A stretch of DNA of 64,000 nt from Microbispora oryzae (GTDB taxonomy: Bacteria; Actinomycetota; Actinomycetes; Streptosporangiales; Streptosporangiaceae). Positions 1 through 8,004 of the stretch are shown one piece after another; position 1 is the stretch's first letter; every line of letters begins with the position of its first letter. Where the stretch lies: the NCBI RefSeq assembly GCF_017896165.1, contig NZ_JAFCNB010000005.1:310001-374000 (forward strand), written 5' to 3'. Under the pieces are notes generated by a model. It searched no databases, was not told the DNA's origin, and worked only from the letters and a program-made list of their open reading frames with translations. A program made the translations under genes and the position numbers.

Positions 1-687
1 GACGTGGATCGGCAGGTTGAACCTGCGGGCGTACTCCACGCAGCGCAGGTGGAGGATCTTGGCCCCGCAGGCCGCCATCTCCAGTGTCTCCTCGTAGGAG
101 ATCCGCGGGATCTGCCGGGCGCTCGGGACGATGCGCGGGTCGGCGGTGAAGATGCCGTCCACGTCGGTGTAGATCTCGCAGACGTCGGCGCCGAGAGCGG
201 CGGCGAGCGCGACGGCGGTGGTGTCGGAGCCGCCCCGGCCGAGCGTGGTGATGTCCTTGGTGTCCTGCGACACACCCTGGAAACCGGCCACGATCGCGAT
301 CTGACCGTCGTCGAGCGCCTCGCGGATGCGGCCGGGCGTGACGTCGATGATGCGGGCGCGGCCGTGGCTGGAGTCGGTGATGACGCCGGCCTGCGAGCCG
401 GTGAAGCTGCGCGCCTGATGTCCCAGGTTGGCGATGGCCATCGCGAGCAGCGCCATCGAGATCCGCTCGCCGGACGTCAGCAGCATGTCCAGCTCCCGGC
501 CCGGCGGCAGCGGCGAGACCTGCTGCGCCAGGTCGAGCAACTCGTCGGTGGTGTCACCCATCGCGGACACGACCACCACGACGTCGTTGCCGGCTTTCTT
601 CGTCGTCACGATCCGCTGCGCCACCCGTTTGATGCAGGCAGCGTCGGCGACGGACGAACCACCATACTTTTGGACAACGAGCGCCAC
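1..687 (-). CDS. lysC: Aspartate kinase, N-terminal part (cut by the window edge)
   Basis: Catalyses ATP-dependent phosphorylation of aspartate, the first step to lysine, threonine, methionine and diaminopimelate. The 229 visible residues begin with the family signature KYGGSS and continue through the kinase-domain motifs [20 protein letters not shown] and YTDVDGI, so the amino-acid kinase fold is almost complete; the regulatory ACT domains lie off the left edge. I chose the GTG at 685-687 because KYGGSS should fall within about ten residues of the start and a GGAG Shine-Dalgarno lies just upstream. No ATG is available there. The next gene upstream, a DUF5063 protein on the same strand, is about 90 bases away. 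Function is secure from motifs; the allosteric type cannot be judged. Confidence 0.95.
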   Translation of the reverse strand, partial: MALVVQKYGGSSVADAACIKRVAQRIVTTKKAGNDVVVVVSAMGDTTDELLDLAQQVSPLPPGRELDMLLTSGERISMALLAMAIANLGHQARSFTGSQAGVITDSSHGRARIIDVTPGRIREALDDGQIAIVAGFQGVSQDTKDITTLGRGGSDTTAVALAAALGADVCEIYTDVDGIFTADPRIVPSARQIPRISYEETLEMAACGAKILHLRCVEYARRFNLPIHV

Positions 688-774
688 TGGAATCTCCAAC
701 GAATCAGGACGTGGAGCTCACAGTGTACTTGGGCGTCCCAAAGCCGGATCTGAGCCGACCACCATGTGGACGCC

Positions 775-1305
775 TCACACGACGGTGCCCTCCTCGACCA
801 CGTCGAGCCGCGTGTGCGCGACCAGCCCGTGCAGGGCCCGCAGCGCCGCCCCCGCGTGGTTGCCCCAGGTGTTGAAGTAGGAGTACTGCCACCACCACAG
901 CGCCTCCAGGGGCCGCCCCGCGTGGTAGTGCCGCAGACCGTGGATCAGGTCGGCCGCCACCGCCGTCAGATCGTCCGACAGCCGGTACGGCGTGACCACC
1001 GTGTCCTTGTACGGGTCGAAGACCTCGGCGTAGTCGTCCACGGGGCCGAGCCGGGTGGCGAGAGCCGTACGGAGGGGATCCACGTCGGGATCCTCGCTCA
1101 GCGCGGGCTCGAAGTTGCCCTGCAGGATCACGTCCTGCGCCGCCCCGAGTTGGGCCCCGGCGAGACTGACCTGCGCCACCTCCACCAGCAGCAGCGGCAG
1201 GATCGCGTCGCCGCCCTCGCCACCGGCCAGGCGGGTCAGGCCGTCGAGGTAGTTCTGCGCGTGCTGCGCGACGCGTGCGGCAAGGTCGTTCCACTCGTCA
1301 GACAT
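775..1305 (-). CDS. DUF5063 family protein
   Basis: A 176-residue acidic, soluble protein of the actinobacterial DUF5063 type, function unknown. It has an alpha-helical N-terminal half ([16 protein letters not shown]), a conserved [17 protein letters not shown] stretch in the middle and a Trp/Tyr-rich segment ([16 protein letters not shown]) near the C terminus. The frame stays open further upstream, but the ATG at 1303-1305 is preferred: it overlaps the recR stop by 8 bases, giving translational coupling, whereas the upstream extension would read antisense-like residues inside recR. Family members commonly sit directly downstream of recR and ybaB, as here, suggesting co-transcription but not a demonstrated role in repair. 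Confidence 0.85.
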   Translation of the reverse strand: MSDEWNDLAARVAQHAQNYLDGLTRLAGGEGGDAILPLLLVEVAQVSLAGAQLGAAQDVILQGNFEPALSEDPDVDPLRTALATRLGPVDDYAEVFDPYKDTVVTPYRLSDDLTAVAADLIHGLRHYHAGRPLEALWWWQYSYFNTWGNHAGAALRALHGLVAHTRLDVVEEGTVV

Positions 1306-1897
1306 CCAGCAGCCTCCGTCCTTCGAAAGCGCGGCCCAAGGTGACCTCGTCGGCGTACTCGAGATCACCGCCAACCGGCAGACCGCTGGCCAGTCGTGTC
1401 ACTTTCAGCCCCAGGGGCTTGACGAGCCTGGCCAGATAGGTGGCGGTCGCCTCGCCCTCGAGGTTCGGGTCGGTCGCGAGAATCAGCTCGGTGATCTGGC
1501 CGTCGGCCAGCCTGGCCATCAGCTCCCGGATCTTCAGGTCGTCCGGGCCGACACCGTCGATCGGGCTGATCGCCCCGCCGAGCACGTGGTAGCGGCCACG
1601 GAACTCACGGGTCTTCTCGATCGCCACGACGTCCTTCGACTCCTCGACGACGCAGATGACGTGCGGGTCGCGCCGCGGGTCCCGGCAGATCCGGCACTCC
1701 TCCTCGGCCGCGACGTTTCCGCAGACCCGGCAGAACCGGACCTTCTCCTTGACCTCGAGCAGGGCGTGCGCCAGCCGCTTGACGTCGGCCGGGTCGGCGG
1801 CGAGCAGGTGGAAGGCGATCCGCTGCGCGCTCTTCGGTCCGACGCCGGGCAGCGACCCCAGCTCGTCGATCAGATTCTGGACGACCCCTTCGTACAT
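1298..1897 (-). CDS. recR: Recombination mediator protein RecR
   Basis: Works with RecF and RecO to load RecA on gapped single-stranded DNA. The 199-residue protein has the normal family length and order: an N-terminal helix-hairpin-helix ([20 protein letters not shown]), a four-cysteine zinc finger at about residues 57-72 ([16 protein letters not shown]), then a Toprim domain beginning [14 protein letters not shown] and containing the [15 protein letters not shown] acidic motif. The ATG at 1895-1897 lies 5 bases past the ybaB stop. The ybaB-recR pair is conserved across bacteria. Nothing unusual is seen. Confidence 0.97.
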   Translation of the reverse strand: MYEGVVQNLIDELGSLPGVGPKSAQRIAFHLLAADPADVKRLAHALLEVKEKVRFCRVCGNVAAEEECRICRDPRRDPHVICVVEESKDVVAIEKTREFRGRYHVLGGAISPIDGVGPDDLKIRELMARLADGQITELILATDPNLEGEATATYLARLVKPLGLKVTRLASGLPVGGDLEYADEVTLGRAFEGRRLLDV

Positions 1898-1902
1898 GAC
1901 GT

Positions 1903-2250
1903 TCAGAACCCCGGCAGCTGGCCGAGGCCGCCCCCAAGTCCCTGCGCCAGCGGGCCGAGCTTCTCCTGCTGCAGCTCACCGGCCGCGCGCACGGCGTCCC
2001 GCACGGCGGCGAGCACGAGGTCGGCGATCGTCTCCGCGGTCTCCTCCGGGTCGCTCGCGTCGATCGCCAGCGGGCTGATCTGGAGCTCCAGCAACTCGCC
2101 GCTTCCGTTCACGGTCGCGACGACCAGGCCTCCCCCGGCGCTCCCCTCGATCTCGGCATCGCTGAGCTCCTGCTGCGCGGAGACGAGCTGCTGCTGCATG
2201 AGCTGAGCCTGCTCCAGCAACTGCTGGAGGTTGACATCTCCTGGATTCAC
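1903..2250 (-). CDS. YbaB/EbfC family nucleoid-associated protein
   Basis: A 115-residue protein of the YbaB/EbfC family, dimeric DNA-binding nucleoid proteins whose genes pair with recR. The N terminus is a glutamine-rich coiled helix ([19 protein letters not shown]), followed by a core with the typical [18 protein letters not shown] strands and a C-terminal helix. I placed the start at the GTG at 2248-2250: a GAGGAG Shine-Dalgarno sits nine bases upstream and the length matches the family. The frame is open further upstream with an ATG at 2280, but that adds an untypical N-terminal extension. The C terminus is Gly/Leu rich ([12 protein letters not shown]). Confidence 0.93.
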   Translation of the reverse strand: MNPGDVNLQQLLEQAQLMQQQLVSAQQELSDAEIEGSAGGGLVVATVNGSGELLELQISPLAIDASDPEETAETIADLVLAAVRDAVRAAGELQQEKLGPLAQGLGGGLGQLPGF

Positions 2251-2397
2251 GATCGTGCGCTCCTCAGCGTCCAGCGACATGTTCGTCGCGACGAGCCTAC
2301 GGTGTCCACCGCTGTTGCGACACCGGCGCACGTGCGTGTTCTCCCGGGTCCGTGAGCACGGCCCGAAGGCCGAGCGGGCCGGGATCGTCCGCCGAAA

Positions 2398-2444
2398 CCG
2401 CATGGACGGAGATCGCGTTACCCACGCGTGCCCCGTCCATGCGG
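2398..2444. repeat. 12-bp perfect inverted repeat in the ybaB / GAF-regulator intergenic region
   Basis: CCGCATGGACGG at 2398-2409 is repeated in inverse orientation at 2433-2444, separated by 23 bases that include CGCG-N7-CGCG. It lies in the 414-base gap (2251-2664) between two divergently transcribed genes. There is no T tract, so a terminator is unlikely; an operator or an RNA hairpin is possible. The same gap holds three GGTTGC/GGTTAC direct repeats between about 2555 and 2586, nearer the regulator gene. No gene was recognised in the gap. Confidence 0.6.
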
Positions 2445-2664
2445 ATCCGAAGGACCGGCCGGGCCCCGTCCCCCCTCCACGCGTCCGGGACCCGGCCTCT
2501 CCACCACACCGGTCGTCGCCCGGCCGGTATGACGCGCCAAACGTAACCGGCCCAAGGTTGCATACGGGTTGCGATCAATCGGTTACTCATGGACATTGGC
2601 AAATATCGCCCCAAGGATTCTCACCGATCCCATGGGGAGGAGCGCCAGCCACGGAGAGTCACCG

Positions 2665-4074
2665 ATGTCCGAGTTGCCGATTCACCGTATCCAGCCGACG
2701 GTGACGGAGCGTGCTTCCGGGGAAGGGACGCGGGAGGTCATCTCCGCGTCCTGGCGCCGGTGCCTCGCCGCCGGGATCGACCCCGACACGTCGTACGCGC
2801 CGCTGGTCTACGAGCAGGAGGACATCGGCGACGCGCGTTCCGCGCACCCGCTGGCCGCCCTGCTGCCCCTGCTCAGGACAACTCTCCTGCCGGCCCTGGA
2901 CGAGGCCGCCAACATCATGGTCATCACCGACGCGGCCGGGCACGTGCTGTGGCGGGAGGGCCACCGCCGGGTCATGCGGCAGGCGGACGGGATCGGCCTG
3001 TCCGACGGTTTCGGCTGGTCGGAGGGGGCGGTCGGCACCAATGGAATCGGCACCGCCCTCGCAGACGGGCGAGCGGTCCGCGTCTACGCGGCCGAGCACC
3101 TCGCCCGGATCCTGCATCAGTGGTCGTGCACCGGCGCGCCCGTGCGCGACCCCGACTCCGGCCGCGTGATCGGGTGTCTCGACGTCAGCGGCATGACCCC
3201 CCGCCTCCACCCCGCGACGGACGCCCTGGTCCGCACCGCCGCCCGGCTCGCGGAGAGCGACCTGGCGCTGCGGATGCGGGAGCGCGACGAACGGCTCCGC
3301 TCACGGCACCATCGCCACGTCGACGGCGCAAGCGCCCTGGTCACGCTGACGGGCCGGGTCATCGCCGGCCCCTGGGCCGGGCCGGCCGTCCGCGTCCCCG
3401 AGTGCGGCGACCGGATCGTGCTCCCCGACGGGCGCCTGGGGATCCTCGAACCGCTCGGCGACGCCTACCGGCTCATCCCGGTCCCGGCCGGCGACGACGC
3501 CGTGCCCCGGCTCACGCTCACGATGCTCGGGTCGGATCATCCGTACGCGTTCCTCGACGGGGCACGGATCGACCTGTCACTGCGGCACGCGGAGATCGTC
3601 ACGCTGCTCGCCCTGCACCCGCGCGGGCTCACGGCCGAGCGCCTCTCCTACCTTCTCTACGGAGACGAGGGCAACCCCGTCACCATCAGGGCCGAGATCC
3701 ACCGGCTGCGCGCCCAGCTCAACACCGCCATCGCGGCCAAGCCGTACCGGCTGACCTGTGCCGTGCTTGCGGACTTCCTGGAGGTACGGCAGGCCCTCGC
3801 CGCCGGCGGGCTGTCATCGGTCGCCAGGCTCTATCAGGGGCCGCTGCTCCCCCGGTCCGAGGCCCCCGCGATCCGGAGCGCGCGGGAGGAACTGGAGGCC
3901 CGGGTGCGCGCGCAACTGCTGGCCCGGGGGTCAACCGACGACCTGTGGGCGTACGCCCAGACCCCGTCGGGCGCCGAGGACGCCGAGGTGCTCCAGCGCA
4001 TCGTGTCGACCGTTCCGGTGGGCGACCAGCGGCACGCCGCCGCCCGCACCCGGCTGGCCCGGGTCGACGACTGA
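2665..4074 (+). CDS. GAF-domain transcriptional regulator with C-terminal winged-helix region
   Basis: A 469-residue sensor-regulator. Residues roughly 75-195 form a GAF domain resembling that of AcoR-type activators (NIMVITDAAGHVLWREG, then GFGWSEGAVGTNGIGTAL and GAPVRDPDSGRVIGCLDVSG). The C-terminal third lacks the AAA+ and Fis-type HTH domains of AcoR and instead has a probable winged helix (LTAERLSYLLYGDEGNPVTIRAEIHRLRAQL), so it should act with the housekeeping sigma factor rather than sigma-54. Start ATG 2665 has an ACGGAGAG Shine-Dalgarno; the upstream open frame lacks family similarity. Regulators of this type are often neighbours of aldehyde/alcohol dehydrogenase genes; an aldehyde dehydrogenase lies 4 kb downstream, but the link is only inference. 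Confidence 0.85.
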   Translation: MSELPIHRIQPTVTERASGEGTREVISASWRRCLAAGIDPDTSYAPLVYEQEDIGDARSAHPLAALLPLLRTTLLPALDEAANIMVITDAAGHVLWREGHRRVMRQADGIGLSDGFGWSEGAVGTNGIGTALADGRAVRVYAAEHLARILHQWSCTGAPVRDPDSGRVIGCLDVSGMTPRLHPATDALVRTAARLAESDLALRMRERDERLRSRHHRHVDGASALVTLTGRVIAGPWAGPAVRVPECGDRIVLPDGRLGILEPLGDAYRLIPVPAGDDAVPRLTLTMLGSDHPYAFLDGARIDLSLRHAEIVTLLALHPRGLTAERLSYLLYGDEGNPVTIRAEIHRLRAQLNTAIAAKPYRLTCAVLADFLEVRQALAAGGLSSVARLYQGPLLPRSEAPAIRSAREELEARVRAQLLARGSTDDLWAYAQTPSGAEDAEVLQRIVSTVPVGDQRHAAARTRLARVDD

Positions 4075-4100
4075 CGCTCGGCCGCCGGGGAGACCGCGGC

Positions 4101-6473
4101 TCAGGAGTGATCGATCTCCTCGATGATCCGGCCGCCCAGCTCGCGCTGGATCAGCGCCATGCCGGTGAGCCCGCTCGCGCCGGCGTCGTTCAGAGGGTCC
4201 ACCTCGTCGAAGTCGCCCCCGGATCCGCGGCGGCTCGGCACCGTCTCCGGCCAGGCGGCCCGGGAGCCCCCCGTCTGGGCGGCCCTGGCCGCGGACCGCG
4301 CGGCGGCCTGTCCGGGGCCGGGCCCACGGCTCACAGCGGGACCGAAACCTGAACCACCGAAACCTGAGCCACCGGGACCTGGGCTTGGGCTGTCGAAGTC
4401 GTCGGACGGCGCGTCCGGCCAGCTCTCGTCCGTCGGCTCCCCGGACGTCCGGGCGGCGGACGCCGAGCCGCCCTCGGCCTGCTGAGGAGCCGTCACCACG
4501 ACGGCGGCGTGGGCCGTCGCCGTGGTGGACGGCGCGGGATCCATCCCCGCGCCGGAGTCGTGGGTGCCGTTCGCCGCCGGGCCGCCGGCCGGAGTCTCCG
4601 CCCCGCCCGTTCCCGACGGTCCGGCGGACGGCCCGGGAGCGGGCACGCCGGGAGCCGGGCCGCCCTGGGGTGCGCCGGCCGGGCCGCGCGGAGGGGCGGA
4701 GGGCGCGGGCCCCGCCGGGCCACGGGCCGACGGGCCCGCCGGTCCCGGGCCGGAGCCCCCGACGACCACGTCCACCCGCCAGGTGCCGCCGAGAACGTCC
4801 CCGAGGGCGGCCGCGACGACTTCGTCCCGCTTGCCCTTGAGGAACCCCTGCACGTCGCCGGGCTTCTCGAAGCCCACCGTCACGACGTTGCCCTCGACCC
4901 CCAGCAGCCGGCCCTGCGCGTTGAGGATCATCCAGGCCACCCGCTGGCGGCCCTTGATCGCCTCCAGCACCTGCGGCCACGCCTGCTGCACCGGTCCCGT
5001 TCCCGCCGTGGGGGCGGCCGGCGCCGCCGGAGCGGCCGATGTCGCGGGAGCGGCCGCCGGACGCGACGCCGGGGCGCCTGGCTTGACCGTCTCGGGCCAG
5101 TCGTCCGCGGCAGCGGACGCGGGCCCGGCCGACGGCGCGGGTGACATCGCGGGTCCTCCCGCGGCGCCCAGGGACGGCGACGGCCCGGTGCTCGGGGGCG
5201 TGGTCGGCGGCGCGGTCGGCGGCGTGGTCGGCGGCGCGGCCTGAGCGGGGACGGGAGCCGCGATCGGGGAGACCGCCGGGACGGCGGCCGCGATCACGGG
5301 CGCCTGCCCTCCGGCCGGGATGCCACGCTCCACACGCTCCAACCGGGCCAGCAGCGCGGCCTCCCCCTTCTCGGCGGCGGGCAGCAGGACGCGGGCACAC
5401 ATCAGTTCGAGCAGCAGGCGCGGGCTGGTCGCGCCCCGCATCTCGGTCAGCCCGGCGTTGAACACCTCGGCGGCCCGCGTCAGCTCGGCCGGCCCCATGG
5501 AGGCCGCCTGAGCCACGAGCCGTTCGAGTTCGTCGGCCGGACGATCGAGCAGGCCGCTGCCCGCCGCCTCCGGCACGTTCGCGAGAATCACCAGGTCGCG
5601 GAAGCGTTCGAGCAGGTCGGTGGCGAACCTCCGGGGATCGTGACCGCCCTCGATCACCCGGTTGACCGCGTGGAAGACGGCCGCGCCGTCCCTGGCGGCG
5701 AACGCGCCGACGACCTCGTCGAGGAGGTCTCCGTCGGTGTATCCGAGCAGCGACACGGCCCGCTGGTAGGTGATCCCGGCGTCGTCGGCGCCCGCGAGGA
5801 GCTGGTCGAGGATCGACAGCGTGTCGCGGGCCGACCCGGCACCCGCCCGTACGACGAGCGGCAGCGCGGCCGATTCGTACGGCACCGACTCGGACTGGAG
5901 GATCTCCTCCATGAGCTGCCGCAGCGTGGCGGGCGGCATCAGCCGGAAGGGGTAGTGGTGGGTGCGCGACTTGATCGTCCCGATGACCTTCTCGGGCTCG
6001 GTCGTCGCGAAGACGAACTTCAGGTGCGGCGGAGGCTCCTCCACCAGCTTGAGCAGCGCGTTGAAGCCCTCACGGGTGACCATGTGGGCCTCGTCGATGA
6101 TGTAAATCTTGAAGCGGGCCGAGACGGGGGCGAAGAAGGCCCGCTCGCGCAGGTCACGGGCGTCGTCCACGCCACCGTGCGACGCGGCGTCGATCTCGAT
6201 CACATCGAGGTGGCCCGGCCCGGTGGGGGCCAGGGCGACGCACGAGTCGCATTCGCCGCAGGGATCGGGCGTCGGGCCCTTCTCACAGTTGAGCGAACGA
6301 GCGAGGATGCGGGCGCTGGACGTCTTGCCGCAGCCGCGCGGGCCGCTGAAGAGGTAGGCGTGGTTGATGCGCCCACTGCGCAACGCCTGTCGCAGCGGCT
6401 CGGTGACGTGTTCCTGCCCCTTGACTTCGGCGAACGTCCCGGGCCTGTACTTGCGGTACAGCGCAAGACTCAT
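4101..6473 (-). CDS. dnaX: DNA polymerase III subunit gamma/tau (clamp-loader ATPase)
   Basis: Clamp-loader motor that opens the beta clamp and tethers polymerase cores. Residues 1-370 carry the AAA+ ATPase: Walker A (GPRGCGKTSSARIL) near residue 45, a zinc module with four cysteines (CEKGPTPDPCGECDSC), DEAH Walker B (IIDEAHMVTREG), and the SRC-like motif GAGSARDTLSILDQLL. The 790-residue protein continues into a very long Pro/Ala/Gly-rich linker (about 390-490 and 590-760) flanking a folded segment (WPQVLEAIKGRQRVAWMIL) typical of the tau C-terminal region. I saw no A-rich slippery site, so only the full-length product is predicted. The start follows GAGGCGGC and lies just downstream of the SRP RNA gene. 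It converges on the GAF regulator, 26 bases apart. Confidence 0.96.
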   Translation of the reverse strand: MSLALYRKYRPGTFAEVKGQEHVTEPLRQALRSGRINHAYLFSGPRGCGKTSSARILARSLNCEKGPTPDPCGECDSCVALAPTGPGHLDVIEIDAASHGGVDDARDLRERAFFAPVSARFKIYIIDEAHMVTREGFNALLKLVEEPPPHLKFVFATTEPEKVIGTIKSRTHHYPFRLMPPATLRQLMEEILQSESVPYESAALPLVVRAGAGSARDTLSILDQLLAGADDAGITYQRAVSLLGYTDGDLLDEVVGAFAARDGAAVFHAVNRVIEGGHDPRRFATDLLERFRDLVILANVPEAAGSGLLDRPADELERLVAQAASMGPAELTRAAEVFNAGLTEMRGATSPRLLLELMCARVLLPAAEKGEAALLARLERVERGIPAGGQAPVIAAAVPAVSPIAAPVPAQAAPPTTPPTAPPTTPPSTGPSPSLGAAGGPAMSPAPSAGPASAAADDWPETVKPGAPASRPAAAPATSAAPAAPAAPTAGTGPVQQAWPQVLEAIKGRQRVAWMILNAQGRLLGVEGNVVTVGFEKPGDVQGFLKGKRDEVVAAALGDVLGGTWRVDVVVGGSGPGPAGPSARGPAGPAPSAPPRGPAGAPQGGPAPGVPAPGPSAGPSGTGGAETPAGGPAANGTHDSGAGMDPAPSTTATAHAAVVVTAPQQAEGGSASAARTSGEPTDESWPDAPSDDFDSPSPGPGGSGFGGSGFGPAVSRGPGPGQAAARSAARAAQTGGSRAAWPETVPSRRGSGGDFDEVDPLNDAGASGLTGMALIQRELGGRIIEEIDHS

Positions 6474-6518
6474 GCCGCCTCCTCGGGGGGTCGACCCGGC
6501 CGGCGAATCCGCTAACTG

Positions 6519-6608
6519 AGAGACCCCTCGCGCACCCGCCAGAGCCCGCTTATCCTTGCTGCCTTCCGGCCCTGGGGAGGTTCACAGGATGACGCCGCGC
6601 GAGGGGTC
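6519..6608 (-). ncRNA. ffs: Small signal recognition particle RNA (4.5S-type)
   Basis: The minus strand reads CCCAGGGCCGGAAGGCAGCA, the universally conserved SRP RNA domain IV loop that binds Ffh, flanked by arms that pair: the 5' end GACCCCTCGCGC and the 3' end GCGCGAGGGGTC close the hairpin at the two ends of the feature. Size (about 90 nt) fits the short bacterial form. It lies immediately upstream of dnaX on the same strand, a common actinobacterial arrangement. Ends are estimated from base pairing and may be off by a few bases. Confidence 0.93.
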
Positions 6609-6697
6609 CGCTGCACAGTCTAACCACTCGGCGACCGTGCGCAGGCCGATCGGAACAGTGGTCACCTGAGCCTGGAAAGTCCGCTAAGCTGTTCGGC

Positions 6698-6783
6698 GGA
6701 GGATTCGCCTAGTTGGCCTAGGGCGCACGCTTGGAAAGCGTGTTGGGGGCAACCCCTCAGGAGTTCGAATCTCCTATCCTCCG
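6698..6783 (+). tRNA. tRNA-Ser (anticodon GGA)
   Basis: A complete class II tRNA. The acceptor stem GGAGGAT pairs with ATCCTCC, the anticodon stem CACGC/GCGTG encloses TTGGAAA (anticodon GGA), a long variable arm (TTGGGGGCAACCCCTC) is present and the T loop reads GTTCGAATC. The discriminator base is G and CCA is not encoded. The size, 86 nt, is normal for tRNA-Ser. A strong hairpin terminator begins 22 bases downstream. Confidence 0.97.
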
Positions 6784-6804
6784 CGCTTGGTTGAGCAGCA
6801 AAAA

Positions 6805-6841
6805 CGCGAAAGGCCCGGTCCATCCAACCGGGCCTTTCGCG
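6805..6841 (+). terminator. Intrinsic terminator after tRNA-Ser(GGA)
   Basis: A perfect 15-bp stem (CGCGAAAGGCCCGGT and its complement) with a 7-base loop follows the tRNA. No clear U tract follows, as is usual for actinobacterial hairpin terminators. It could also serve transcripts arriving from the short-chain dehydrogenase gene's far side, but that gene ends at 6902 on the minus strand, so it may act in both directions. Confidence 0.85.
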
Positions 6842-6901
6842 CGTCGGGCTCAAGGCGGCGGCCGGCCCGCCAGGGGTCGAGCCGCCGGACGGCTAGTCGC
6901 T

Positions 6902-7831
6902 TCAGCCGTCGGTGGGGCCGGCGAAGGCGTAGCGGACGCCGGTGAGCTCTTCCGAGACGTCCCAGAGACGGCGGGCGACCTCGTCGTCCCGTGCGGCCGG
7001 GGACATGCCGACGAGCACCGGGTATCCCCGCTGTTCCATGAAGCCGTCCGGCCCCGCGTAACTCCCGGAGTCGATGCCCGGGGCGGTGGCGGCGTAGAGC
7101 AGGGGCAGGCTGCCCATCTCGGCGCTCTGGGCCATCAGCGTGTTCCCGAGCCGGACGGCCAGGCCCGCGAGCCGGTTGCCGTCCATCTCGGGCCCGACCG
7201 CCTGCAGGCCCGTGGCCGCGTAGCCGGGATGGGCCGCGACGCTGATCAGACCCGTCCCCCTCGCGCGGCGGGCGAGTTCGCGCATGAAGAGGAGGTTGGC
7301 GAGCTTCGACTGGGAGTACGCCCGCCACTTCCGATAGCGGCGTTCGCCATGGAGATCGGTGAAGTCGATCCGGCCGGACCTGTGCATGGCGCTGCTCACG
7401 GTGACCACCCGTGGCGCCGGACGGCTCAGCAGGGCCGGCAGCAGCAGCCCGGTCAGCGCGAAGTGGCCCAGATGGTTGGTGCCGAACTGGGTCTCGAACC
7501 CGTCGGGCGTGGTCATCCGGGGGATGGCCATCACCCCGGCGTTGTTGAGCAGGATGTCGACGCCGTACGGGGACACGGCACCGGCGAACTCCCGTACCGA
7601 CGACAGATCCGCGAGATCCAGCCGCGTCACCTCGACGTCCGCGCCGGGCGACGCGGCACGCATCCGGGCCGCCGCGCGCTCGCCCTTGGCGGTGTCACGA
7701 CAGGCGAGGACGACGCGAGCGCCACGCCTGGCCAGCTCTCCCGCGGCGATCATGCCGAGGCCTCCGCCGGCGCCGGTCACAATTGCGATCTTGCCCGACT
7801 GATCGGGGATGTCGGCGGGAGTCCATACCAT
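6902..7831 (-). CDS. Short-chain dehydrogenase/reductase (retinol-dehydrogenase-like)
   Basis: A 309-residue NAD(P)-dependent oxidoreductase of the classical SDR superfamily. It shows the cofactor motif TGAGGGLG near residue 20, LDLADL for adenine binding, NNAGVM, a catalytic Ser in VVTVSSAMH, and the YSQSK active-site Tyr/Lys pair, then a PGYAATGL segment after the active site. Overall layout resembles the retinol dehydrogenase/light-dependent protochlorophyllide reductase-like subgroup; the substrate is unknown. The ATG at 7829-7831 has an AGGAGG Shine-Dalgarno with 7-base spacing. It is divergent from the aldehyde dehydrogenase, so the two may share a regulatory region (7832-8004). Confidence 0.93.
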   Translation of the reverse strand: MVWTPADIPDQSGKIAIVTGAGGGLGMIAAGELARRGARVVLACRDTAKGERAAARMRAASPGADVEVTRLDLADLSSVREFAGAVSPYGVDILLNNAGVMAIPRMTTPDGFETQFGTNHLGHFALTGLLLPALLSRPAPRVVTVSSAMHRSGRIDFTDLHGERRYRKWRAYSQSKLANLLFMRELARRARGTGLISVAAHPGYAATGLQAVGPEMDGNRLAGLAVRLGNTLMAQSAEMGSLPLLYAATAPGIDSGSYAGPDGFMEQRGYPVLVGMSPAARDDEVARRLWDVSEELTGVRYAFAGPTDG

Positions 7832-8004
7832 GGGTGCCTCCTGCGGCGGGGACCCCAACCCTAATCGGATCACCCCCGGCTTGTGCTCGTCGCGGAGAGA
7901 GAGTTGTGATGGAGGAGTCGGGCTCACCCGGGCGGCCTGCCGACGTCTGGCCGGTCACGTCACCCGGGTTCGAGCGACCTTCGAGCGGAAGGGAGCCGAT
8001 ACCG

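Noticed and set aside
4101-6473. Programmed frameshift yielding a separate gamma subunit in dnaX
   Set aside because: I see no A-rich slippery heptamer with a downstream stem; single long product is the simpler reading.
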